A stretch of 39,521 bases of DNA from Pirellula sp. (GTDB lineage Bacteria; Planctomycetota; Planctomycetia; Pirellulales; Pirellulaceae): positions 1 through 39,521 of the forward strand of contig JAJTEK010000095.1 of the NCBI GenBank assembly GCA_021299695.1, in the 5' to 3' direction. Positions within the stretch are counted from its first letter, which is position 1. Every line of letters starts with the position of its first letter. Of this stretch, positions 1-9,200 are shown piece after piece. The translations under genes were made by a program, and so were the position numbers. Below the pieces are notes generated by a model. The model did no database searches, was not told where the DNA came from, and worked only from the letters and a program-made list of their open reading frames with translations.

Positions 1-3000
1 ATGGATTTATCTCCTTCGATGCCGTCAATCGAATCCAGAACAATGGACCTTGAGGATCCCAACGACCAAACGATGGATCTTTCAGATCTGTCAAACCAAT
101 ACGCAGATGGTACGAGAATGGTTGGCCCGTCGATGGCTCCATTTCAGGGTAAGGTCTTTGGAGGAACGAATGGTACGGGGTCCGATGGACTACCATCCGA
201 TGCTGATGTTCCAGATTATGGGACAAAAATCATCGGTGCGGATCAGGGCGGGCAAGATTACACGATGAACATCGATCCGGCTCCCTCGACGGGTTCCTCA
301 AGCTCTCTTACCGGTGGATCCCTGGCCGATGACGGTACGATGCTTTTGAGCGATAGCCAAGCCGCTTCTAAAATGGGGTCTCAACCTGGATCATCAAGTG
401 CTATCGAAAAATCTTCCTACGATCAAACGATGGATCTGAGCGAGTCGGCTTCAGACTCCAAAAATGGAAGCGAAGTCAAAAACTTAGTGACCGGTAATCG
501 GACGGGTCAATCGATCCGAACCGGTGGGCCAACGAACTCGAAATCCATCGGAGATTCCAAGCAGTATCTTCAAGCCGAGCGAGCCAAGGCATCCGATGCG
601 ATCTACGAGCGTCTGACGGATCGCAGGATTTCTTATACGGTCGATTGGAACGACGATACGGCCGACTATCAGATCAAAAAGAAAAACGATTCCAAAACAG
701 GCAAGATCGATCTGCACGTGCTGGGTAAGGGGGGAATGGGACTGGTCTATCTAGCTACCCAAAACTCCGTCAAACGCTCGGTAGCTCTCAAGGTTATTCG
801 CAAGGACAAGCAAAGCGATTCCTTTATCAAGCAGTTTTTTTATGAAGCGGAAATCACCGCTGGCTTAGAGCATCCGAATATCACCCCTGTCTATGAACTG
901 GGGCGCACCAAGGAAGGGGTTTGCTTTTATTCGATGAAGTACATCCAAGGGAACCCTTGGGAAAAGAAGATTCGAGACAACTCGATCGATGAAAATCTCG
1001 AGATTTTCGATAAGCTCTGCGATGCGATTGCCTTTGCCCACAGCAAGGGCATCCTCCACATGGATATCAAACCCGACAACGTGCAGCTCGGGGAGTTCGG
1101 CGAAGTCTATGCCGTCGATTGGGGGGTGGCTAGCGACCTGAAACGCCCTGAGTCCATTCGCTGCGCGGGGACTTGGCAATGGATCAGCCCTGAAGTCGCA
1201 CGCGGGGATAAATCCAAGATTGGCAAGGGAAGCGATATCTACCTATTAGGTGGAATTCTCTTTCAGATCGTCACAGGGCATCATCCTCGGTTGCCCAAGG
1301 ACTCCAACGAGAAGATGGGGCATGCGGCATTGGCCAAAGCCGCACAGAACAACGTGATCCAACCGACCGACTGCAAGGATCCGATGGTTGCAGTGGCTCT
1401 GAGAGCTCTGGAAAGCGATCCCAAAGATAGGTACGCGAAGGTCGATGATCTGCAGACCGCGATCCGTGCCATTCAGAAGGAACGAGCCAATATCAAAAGT
1501 AGCCAAGAGCTTACGCAAAAGGCCATTGTCTTGGGCTCCGAGGCCATCGAGCAAGGCGACTACGATCGCTTCAACCGCTCCTTGTTCGGTTTGAAAGATG
1601 CCATTGAACTCTGGGATGAAAACCCAGATGCAACCACTGAGCTTAACAAGGTTCGGCTGGCTTATGGCCAGTGCGCATTTGATAAGGGGGACTACGATCT
1701 TGCGCTCCAAACGCTCGATCGAAGCGAGGCTCAAGAAGACGAGCTCTACCAGAAAGCCGAATTGGCTCAGACGGCGGTCAAACTCCGAGCCCAACGCTTC
1801 CGACTGCTTCGCAATGCGTTCATTGTCTCGCTGCTCGTCGGTAGCGGTATCGTAGGATTGTTGGGGTGGAAAGCGGAAGTAGAAAGAGGAAAAGCAGAAG
1901 TAGAAAAAGGAAAAGCCGAAGTCCAAAAAGGGATAGCGGAAAAAGAAAAAGGCATAGCTGAACGCGAAAGAGCTGTAGCGGAAGATGCAAAAGATGACGC
2001 AAGGAAGGAAGAGAGGAAAGCGAAGAACGCGGAGCTGAAAGCTAAGGACGAGGAGAGGAAAGCAGTAATCGCGCAAGAGAAAGCTGAAGCCAGCGAGAAA
2101 ATAGCGGTCAACGAACGCCGTAAAGCCGAGCTTCAACTCGCCAAAACTCAGCTCACCGAGATCACCTCCAAGCTCGGACTGGCTCGCTCCAGGATCAACG
2201 AATCGAACCCGAGTGGAGCTTTTGGATTGCTCACGAGCATCAATGATGTGCTAGAGAAACTCAAAGCAGAAAAGAAAGAGGCTCGAGATAGGCAAGATTC
2301 GAAGGCTAATCGCACCGAGGACAACGCGTTGATCACGCAACTGCCCGATCCGGACAACTGGGCTAAAAAACGGATCTCGCTTCTTGCCAACGCCGACCTC
2401 AAGGGGGTCAACTTGACGACCCAAGCTCATTTCCAGTCCGGGTCCTCGGCGTTCGCCTTGGATTCCAACCGCTCCGGATTGCTTGTCGCAAATCCGACCG
2501 GTGAAATCTACCGAGTCGCTCTCGACGGTACCGATCCTCAAAAAATTTGGGAAGTCAAAAACAAAAAAACTTGGATCGACTCCAAAGTCAAATCCGTCCG
2601 ACGCATCGTCCCGTCTCCCGATGGAACCCGAATCTACCTTGCTCTCGACCGAGGAACCGAACCTATAGTCTTCGTCGATTTGAAAACCAGAGAGTTATCC
2701 CCCTATGACAGTGAGATACCACTAGCCGGCAAACTTCTCGCTTTGAGCCCCATTGCCCGCCACATCGCGACGACCCCACCGAACTACCTGTGGTACACAA
2801 GGAACGAGCCCGGTGCCAAAGGCATTAACGTGCCGACGAACGGGGAAACCATCCAAATCCAGTGGCTTTCAGACGAACTGATTTTGGCACTGATCAAAAA
2901 CGGGGGAAGGTACTACTTAAATCTGATCGCTCCATTTGCTGGCGGGATATCGAGCGAATCAAGACCGATCTTTGTCGAATATCTTGCCCCACTCAAAGAC

Positions 3001-5901
3001 GAAGTGATTCAATTTGCTCTGCTCGACAAGCAGATGCCAGAAGTGGTCTCGCAATTCTCCAAAGAATCCTTTGACAAAGCGATTGCTGAAATCAAAGCTG
3101 AAAAAAATCCAAATACACCACTAGACTTTCCTTTCATCGAAATCCTCGAATCACTCCACTTCGTTTTTGGTCAAGCCAACGGGAACTTGGTCCAAGCTCG
3201 GTTAAAAATCCAGAAGCCTAGCGATGAGAAGTCTAGTAAGCAGGAGCCTAAGAACTCGACCAATCCAATCCTTTGGGAATTCGTCGAACGGTTCCCGCTG
3301 CAGAAAAAACACGTGCATGCCATCCAGGAGATACTCATCGAAGAAAATCCAACCAGTTCTTCGGCGACCAATTCACCTGACAGTAGGAAGATGATCACAC
3401 GCGCTGCCAAAGAACAGTCGGTTCAAGTTTGGACTCTGTCCGAGAGCTTCAACTACGAGCCAACGAACAAAGAAGATAACGCAGTCGGATCACAGGCCCA
3501 GCAAGTTTTTCGGATTTCTCATCTGCATTCCTTGACGGCAGGACCGTTGAAAGAAGATTCCGAGGACAAAGGAATTCTCTTTGCTCGCTTTGACCGAAAC
3601 GGAGACGTCCTAACGATCAATTCCGAACTTATCGCCGACCGATTGAACGTCGCCGAGCAAATCGAACGAAACCGAATCGGCATGGAAAAGCCCTTTGATG
3701 CTGCCGAAGCTTTTGAGGAATCCACCGCCAAATGGTTATTCAACAGGCCAAACGACCAGCGAATTCTCTCGGTCGATGGCCATGGAGTAGCCGCTCTGTA
3801 TGATCCTAAAAGCAACCATCAGGATAAAAAGTTCGATTTCGGACAGAGAGTTTCCTCGTTGAAAATCCGGCAGTTCTTAAGAGATGAATCGAAGGCCAAA
3901 AAGAATATTCAAATCAAGGAAGTCAGGAACGATTTTCAGTTTTGGGGACATAGTCCATTTGCGAAGATAGAGCATGTTGCCTTTAGTGCAGATGGAAGTA
4001 CCGCATTGAGCTTGGCGACCGTAGACGGAAAAAATTCTGTCTATGTCACGGCGCGGAACACCAACGATCGCCCGGAATCTCTCACGTTTTCAGAAATCTG
4101 CTTGTGGGATGTCAAAAATCGACAATGGCTCGATCGCATCGCCTTCGAATCCCAAGTGAAGATCGACCGGCTAAGTCCCATCGATGAGAACCGCTTCGTC
4201 TTTGGAAATACCGAAACCCTGATGCTTATCGAGCGGGAGGTCTCCTCGCGACTCTCGGACAAGCATTCCTCAAGGGCAGTTCATTTCTGCATCAAAAACC
4301 CCAAGCATCCCTACCAGGCCTACTTTCGCGTCGACGGATTGGAAGGCGTCTGCTGGATCGGAAGCATCCCCGCAGACGGTATCGAGGACAAGTCTAAGCC
4401 GAGGTGGTTTGATCTCGATTCGAATCGATTGGTCGTCATTCCAGGTCCCGTTGCAGGTTGCTGGAGTAACGATGGAACTCGCCTGTATGTCCTAGATACC
4501 AAGGGCAATTTAATCCGATACGACTTCGATCCGCTTGAGGGTATATTGTCATCCCCGCTTGAAACCGCTTCGGTCAAGACAGCTTCACCGAGCCGATTGG
4601 AGGCAAACAGCAAGCTCAAGGTTATCAATGAGGTTTCCCTGCTCAGCCCGCAGGCAATCTACATGGGAATTGCTAAAACCGTCCAAGGGGAAAACGGGTG
4701 GTCCGACGAGATTTACATCGGTGCGAACGAACCACTTCAACGCATCCAGAAAAGGGCGTCGTTCGCGAAACCTGTTCACGCGGTTTTTCACCAAAATCAA
4801 TCCCCCAACTGGGTCTTAGATGCTGCAATTTCCCAGGATCAACAAACGTTCAAAACAAAGATCGACCAACTCTTTGAACTGATCAACACCAATGAAGTCA
4901 TCAATAGAGAAGAAGGCCGAGACGAAGGTCACGAACTGAGCCAGGTCACTTGCGACGCGCAAGGCGAACTGCTGATCCTCCAGTACCCCAAGGCTGCTTT
5001 GTTCCTTTCACTCCAGGATAGGCAAGCCCCACGTTGGCACCGGCTTGATCGCGATTTCTCCGGTATCAAGTCTTTCGAACTTTCGCCCGATGCAAAGACC
5101 TTGGCCATCCACGATGCGAAAGGACTGAACTTTTATCGCGTCGTCCAAAAGCCCGAGAACCAAGGGTTTGAACTCGAGCCTCTGGAATCCCCATTGCCAA
5201 CCGGCCAACGCGTTGCGCATTTCGCATGGGATCCCCAAAGAGATTCGACCACCCTAGATCACTCGATGCGGTTTGCCTGCATCCTTGCTGACAACACGGT
5301 TCTCTATGCCCATAACGGACAGCTAAGCGATCTCGGGAAAATCTGCTCCATGCAAACCCAACGAGAGGACAACTCAGAGGGAAAGGCAATGGCCCAACTT
5401 CAAGCCTCGGAGGTCCAGCGCATCTGGTTTTTCAAAGAGATTCTCTCGGACAGAACCGTAGATCCTCCTTCGAAACAAACGATTCGATATTTGGCATTAC
5501 AGACGATCGACCAGTCGTCAAAACCTAGGATGGTACGCTTCATCCAATTACCAGACCGCGATTCGAGTGTCGTGGCCGAATCGGTCGATTCATCCGTGCC
5601 ACTGTTCAAGCAATGCGTCGATCTGGATCTTGGGCAATCGTTCACGGAAATCGTGCCAAACGAGCAGGGCGGAATCATTGCCACCGGCGATGAAGTCGGA
5701 AACGTCGCGGTTTATCTGGTCTCTCCCTACTGGGAGATTGCCAACCAAATCTTCGATGCCAACTCAGAAACGGACTCCTCGATTGAAGGTCTCAGTTTTG
5801 CAGAGCAAGGAGATACATTGGTGGTCTCGAATTCCAACAATCATCTGTTTGGGTTGCGGACCAAACCAATGACGCCTAAATCACCCGATCCCCCTCGCTG
5901 A
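1..5901 (+). CDS. Giant membrane Ser/Thr protein kinase with C-terminal beta-propeller
   Basis: A predicted 1966-residue (or longer) PknB-type kinase. Residues 1-235 are a low-complexity extension with seven Thr-centred repeats (see findings). The kinase domain is about 236-495: glycine loop GKGGMGLVY at 242-250, ATP lysine K264 in VALKV, catalytic loop HMD at 353-355 with N360, and DWG at 373-375 in place of DFG. Residues 500-600 look helical and TPR-like. A single membrane helix lies at about 604-623, followed by a charged K/E/A-rich coiled coil at about 624-720. The remaining ~1200 residues look like WD40/beta-propeller repeats, probably extracytoplasmic. HMD instead of HRD makes it a non-RD kinase, whereas DWG is common in planctomycete kinases. 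The window opens on an ATG, but that codon begins an 'MDLS' that itself matches the repeat motif, so the true start may lie upstream. Stop TGA at 5899-5901. No partner gene is visible. Confidence 0.9.
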   Translation: MDLSPSMPSIESRTMDLEDPNDQTMDLSDLSNQYADGTRMVGPSMAPFQGKVFGGTNGTGSDGLPSDADVPDYGTKIIGADQGGQDYTMNIDPAPSTGSSSSLTGGSLADDGTMLLSDSQAASKMGSQPGSSSAIEKSSYDQTMDLSESASDSKNGSEVKNLVTGNRTGQSIRTGGPTNSKSIGDSKQYLQAERAKASDAIYERLTDRRISYTVDWNDDTADYQIKKKNDSKTGKIDLHVLGKGGMGLVYLATQNSVKRSVALKVIRKDKQSDSFIKQFFYEAEITAGLEHPNITPVYELGRTKEGVCFYSMKYIQGNPWEKKIRDNSIDENLEIFDKLCDAIAFAHSKGILHMDIKPDNVQLGEFGEVYAVDWGVASDLKRPESIRCAGTWQWISPEVARGDKSKIGKGSDIYLLGGILFQIVTGHHPRLPKDSNEKMGHAALAKAAQNNVIQPTDCKDPMVAVALRALESDPKDRYAKVDDLQTAIRAIQKERANIKSSQELTQKAIVLGSEAIEQGDYDRFNRSLFGLKDAIELWDENPDATTELNKVRLAYGQCAFDKGDYDLALQTLDRSEAQEDELYQKAELAQTAVKLRAQRFRLLRNAFIVSLLVGSGIVGLLGWKAEVERGKAEVEKGKAEVQKGIAEKEKGIAERERAVAEDAKDDARKEERKAKNAELKAKDEERKAVIAQEKAEASEKIAVNERRKAELQLAKTQLTEITSKLGLARSRINESNPSGAFGLLTSINDVLEKLKAEKKEARDRQDSKANRTEDNALITQLPDPDNWAKKRISLLANADLKGVNLTTQAHFQSGSSAFALDSNRSGLLVANPTGEIYRVALDGTDPQKIWEVKNKKTWIDSKVKSVRRIVPSPDGTRIYLALDRGTEPIVFVDLKTRELSPYDSEIPLAGKLLALSPIARHIATTPPNYLWYTRNEPGAKGINVPTNGETIQIQWLSDELILALIKNGGRYYLNLIAPFAGGISSESRPIFVEYLAPLKDEVIQFALLDKQMPEVVSQFSKESFDKAIAEIKAEKNPNTPLDFPFIEILESLHFVFGQANGNLVQARLKIQKPSDEKSSKQEPKNSTNPILWEFVERFPLQKKHVHAIQEILIEENPTSSSATNSPDSRKMITRAAKEQSVQVWTLSESFNYEPTNKEDNAVGSQAQQVFRISHLHSLTAGPLKEDSEDKGILFARFDRNGDVLTINSELIADRLNVAEQIERNRIGMEKPFDAAEAFEESTAKWLFNRPNDQRILSVDGHGVAALYDPKSNHQDKKFDFGQRVSSLKIRQFLRDESKAKKNIQIKEVRNDFQFWGHSPFAKIEHVAFSADGSTALSLATVDGKNSVYVTARNTNDRPESLTFSEICLWDVKNRQWLDRIAFESQVKIDRLSPIDENRFVFGNTETLMLIEREVSSRLSDKHSSRAVHFCIKNPKHPYQAYFRVDGLEGVCWIGSIPADGIEDKSKPRWFDLDSNRLVVIPGPVAGCWSNDGTRLYVLDTKGNLIRYDFDPLEGILSSPLETASVKTASPSRLEANSKLKVINEVSLLSPQAIYMGIAKTVQGENGWSDEIYIGANEPLQRIQKRASFAKPVHAVFHQNQSPNWVLDAAISQDQQTFKTKIDQLFELINTNEVINREEGRDEGHELSQVTCDAQGELLILQYPKAALFLSLQDRQAPRWHRLDRDFSGIKSFELSPDAKTLAIHDAKGLNFYRVVQKPENQGFELEPLESPLPTGQRVAHFAWDPQRDSTTLDHSMRFACILADNTVLYAHNGQLSDLGKICSMQTQREDNSEGKAMAQLQASEVQRIWFFKEILSDRTVDPPSKQTIRYLALQTIDQSSKPRMVRFIQLPDRDSSVVAESVDSSVPLFKQCVDLDLGQSFTEIVPNEQGGIIATGDEVGNVAVYLVSPYWEIANQIFDANSETDSSIEGLSFAEQGDTLVVSNSNNHLFGLRTKPMTPKSPDPPR

Positions 5902-6083
5902 CCCAAGATCCATACGTGAGTCGGCGAAAAGCGAAGTAAAGCCACAAAAACCAAGTACGAATTGCAACAAATCCCACACACCTAAACCCAGCTTCCTTGA
6001 AACCGTCAGACTGTCGAATTGTCGGCATTGGGCTCAAGCCGTTCGGGGTTGGAGCGGGCATCCACGTGGCCTGCTTTCTGCAG

Positions 6084-6154
6084 GCGATATCGTAGGGTTA
6101 ATGGAGCGGTCCTCGTCACGGCCTCGAGTATATGCAAAGCACTCGATCCAAACG
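6084..6154 (+). repeat. 71-bp direct repeat, copy 1 (left flank of NACHT gene)
   Basis: This copy matches 10881-10951 at about 59 of 71 positions without gaps. The first 36 bases differ only at two positions, the next ten are mostly unlike, and the last 25 differ at two. A small hairpin (cctgc/gcagg, 6070-6084) sits just before it, and the second copy has a similar short hairpin in the same place. It lies in the 352-bp convergent gap between the kinase and the NACHT gene. That gap holds no gene I can support. Confidence 0.85.
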
Positions 6155-6185
6155 TCGTTTCGTTTTTAAATGCCGTATCGATCGC

Positions 6186-6253
6186 GGCGCGGCGGGTGGC
6201 TTTGCGCGGTCGCGGGCTACCGCCTGCGCTCCCCGTAAGCCACCCGCCGCGCC
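6186..6253. repeat. 16-bp perfect inverted repeat abutting the NACHT gene stop codon
   Basis: The arm ggcgcggcgggtggct (6186-6201) is perfectly complemented by 6238-6253, with a 36-base GC-rich spacer. The right arm ends one base before the TAA of the minus-strand gene (6254-6256). It could be a REP/MITE-like element, a bidirectional terminator for the two convergent genes (it has no T-tract), or the structured element often found just downstream of DGR variable regions. Confidence 0.75.
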
Positions 6254-9200
6254 TTAGGTCCCTTCCTGACCTGCTTGCCTGACCGGCTGGGGGATTCCGG
6301 AGGAACTCAGGGCAAGGCGGAAGCCGAGGCCGTCGCCGCGGACCGACGGGTCGTCCCCGTCACGATCGCCGGACCGACAAAGCGCGGCCTCGAGGCTCCA
6401 ACAGCCGCCACGGTACACGCGGTCCGAGCCAGTGTCCGGTCCCAAGGGATCATCCGCATGACCGCTAGGATACACAATTTTGTAATCGTCGTAATAATCC
6501 CAGCGCCAGAGCCATACATTTCCAACCGGATGCATCACCCCCCAAGCATTCGGCACCTCGACTCCATTTGCCCCAATAAAATAATCGCCGGTCGAGCCTG
6601 CACGGGTGGCATACTCACCCTGCGCCTCGGTGGGGATACGAAACCGATACGAGCGACCATCGGCGAGCTTGATAACCGCACCCGATAGGAACCGTACGAA
6701 ATAAAAACTGTCGTACCAACTGACGTACTGTGCGGGTAGCCGGGGAGTTGTCTGGACTTCTAGCCCAGGATCAAAAAGAGCAAACTGTTCCGCAGTGACC
6801 GTGAATTTTGCGATCCCAAACGCGGTCAGCTTGACATGAACTTGGCCTCCCGCTTTATTCCACGGATCAGGTCCCATCACAAATTCACCTGTGTCCCGAT
6901 CAAGACGCAAATTTGGATCGTCCGAGCACAATAGCACATAGTTCTGCGGGTCGAGCAACTCGGCGATCCGACGTTTTTGGTCTGCAGTCCCTGTATGCTG
7001 CAAGCCCTCGAACCGATCGGTCAGTCTCTTGCGGAGTGCACTTGCGATCGTCTCTGCTGCCGTCACCCCTAATTTCGCCTGCTTGTCAAGAAAAACCTCC
7101 GCATGCCACATCTGCTCAGTCGGTCGGCGATGTTGAGGATGCATCGGGACATCGAAAAGCATCTGCGTCGCAGCCAGGTAATTTGCCTCGGGCGATCCAT
7201 GCGGTCTTGCATCGGACGCAAGCGGCATCCACACGGCGCACTTCCATAAATTATCCCACTTCTCGTCACCCACATACTCCCTTGCGCCAACGATCTTGTC
7301 TCCATCGCCTTGCAGTTCCAGCTCCGTGGCATACTGGGTCAAGTACCGAGCCGCCCACATCTCCTGTACCCGCCGATTGCGAAACATCAACGACCGTTCA
7401 GTCATGTCCCCTTGTGTCGAGCCTTTGTGCAGTTGAAACCGCCTCGTAAACTCCTTACCCCAATTCCATAGATGCTCTGCTTTCGCTTTCGCTTTCTTGC
7501 TTGGATTGGATTCCTGATCGACCAGTCGACTTTCTACCAATTCCCAGATAGCCTCAATTTCCCCACTTTGATCTTCCGCTTGCACCTCGCGCCAGTGCCG
7601 CTTGATCGCCATCTCCAAAGCCACCGCACCGAGAACTCTTTCGATTTGATCGCCTAAGCGTTCGGTTGGAAACTCCGAATCCTTCAGATCTCGCCTAAGC
7701 GTGTCAATCAAATCCTGATTTTCCTTCTTATGAAGCTCTCTGCCGATCATGCGTTGCGCGCACTGCACAAAAAGATCGCTTGGACTGATCCAACTCGGCT
7801 CTTGTTCAAACTCCAAAAAGTACTTTGCAATCTCACTCAAGTTATACGGAAGGCCGAGCAATTCGGCCCAGCTCTCCTCCTCGCCTTGCAACGCACGTCG
7901 CCAATCCCGATCACCGAGGGCTCGCTGCATGAATTCGTCTTGCAAATCCTTCGCAAAAGGTTGCAATTGCAAACAGACAAATTCGTCTGGTTTGAAGAAC
8001 CGATCTATCGATCGGGCCTCCTTCACGGCGTAATCACGCGATGTGATCACGAAGCGCACCTCGTTTTCATCCGATTGAACAATCCGCTCGAGGATTTTCC
8101 GATGGCGTTCGTTGAGCTCATCATACGCGTCGACGATGACTAGCAATCGACTTTGCTCGATCGCATACTCGAGCGTCCTTTGCCGACGTGTCTTGCACTT
8201 CACAGAGGATAGGCTCGAGTAGAATGTTCGCTCGATGCACTCAAAGGCTGGGTCTTTCATAAGAAGATCCAGCAAACTGGGTTCCTCAAGCGAGCACCGA
8301 GGCAGCTTGCCACTCCAATGGACCACGATGAAGCTTTCCTCCTGCCCAAGAATCGCTTCGCGGCTTGCCGGATGATTCATCAAGTGCTGCATCCGGTACG
8401 ATGCGATCGTCTTGCCCGCACCGGCTTCGTCGACCAGCAACAGGTGCTTCTTGTGACCCTCGATCCACTCCTTGAGTGCATGGGTCAACTGGTTCTTGCG
8501 CTCCCCTGGAACCTGACGCACTTTCTCCGACTCCTCGGGCTGATCCTCCTGGATCGAATCTGCGGGAGCCCTGGTTCTTGCAATCCTGCGCAAACGATCT
8601 TCGCCGGGGAGATCTTGCCAAGCGAAAACGGGATCGACGTACCAATCGAGTCGCAATTCCTTGCTTTGCCTTTGGATCAAGGCTGGGTTCCCAAAAACCT
8701 GTTGTGTTTCCTTGGGCTTGGATTTCTTGCTCGAACTTGCATCAACAGCCGCTTGGCGAAGCGCATCCCAACGCTGCGTTCCGTACTGAGCGTAATCCTC
8801 GAGCCGCTGCTCTTGGATGCGTGCTGCCTGATACGCCTTGTCCAAGGTCTTCTTGGGAAGGCATTGATCTGCTTCGAGCGGCAATGCCGCCGTCTGCCCT
8901 TGAGCGACGATCAATTTCGTGATCCCGGCTCGCTTCATCGCGTCGGCTTTATAGGGAACCCCACCCACAACCCCCAAGTCGATCTCTTCCGAACTGAGTT
9001 TTGTAATTGGCTGGGGTACCACGAACGCGGCACTTGCAGCGATCTCCTTTCTCAGTAACTGGCCTTGCTGGGCCGAACGGAGCGCCAAAGCAAAAGCGGT
9101 CGTACCGCTATTGCCATCGAGCTGATTCCAAAGATAGATATGCCTTTGGTTGGTAAGGTATTTTTCCCAGCTTTGATTTTGCTGCAAGGTTTTATTAAAT

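Noticed and set aside
1246-2136. Long minus-strand open frame (296 codons) opposite the kinase
   Set aside because: It is antisense to the kinase C-lobe and coiled coil, and its F/L/R-rich composition reflects the complementary strand. No ribosome binding site or domain.
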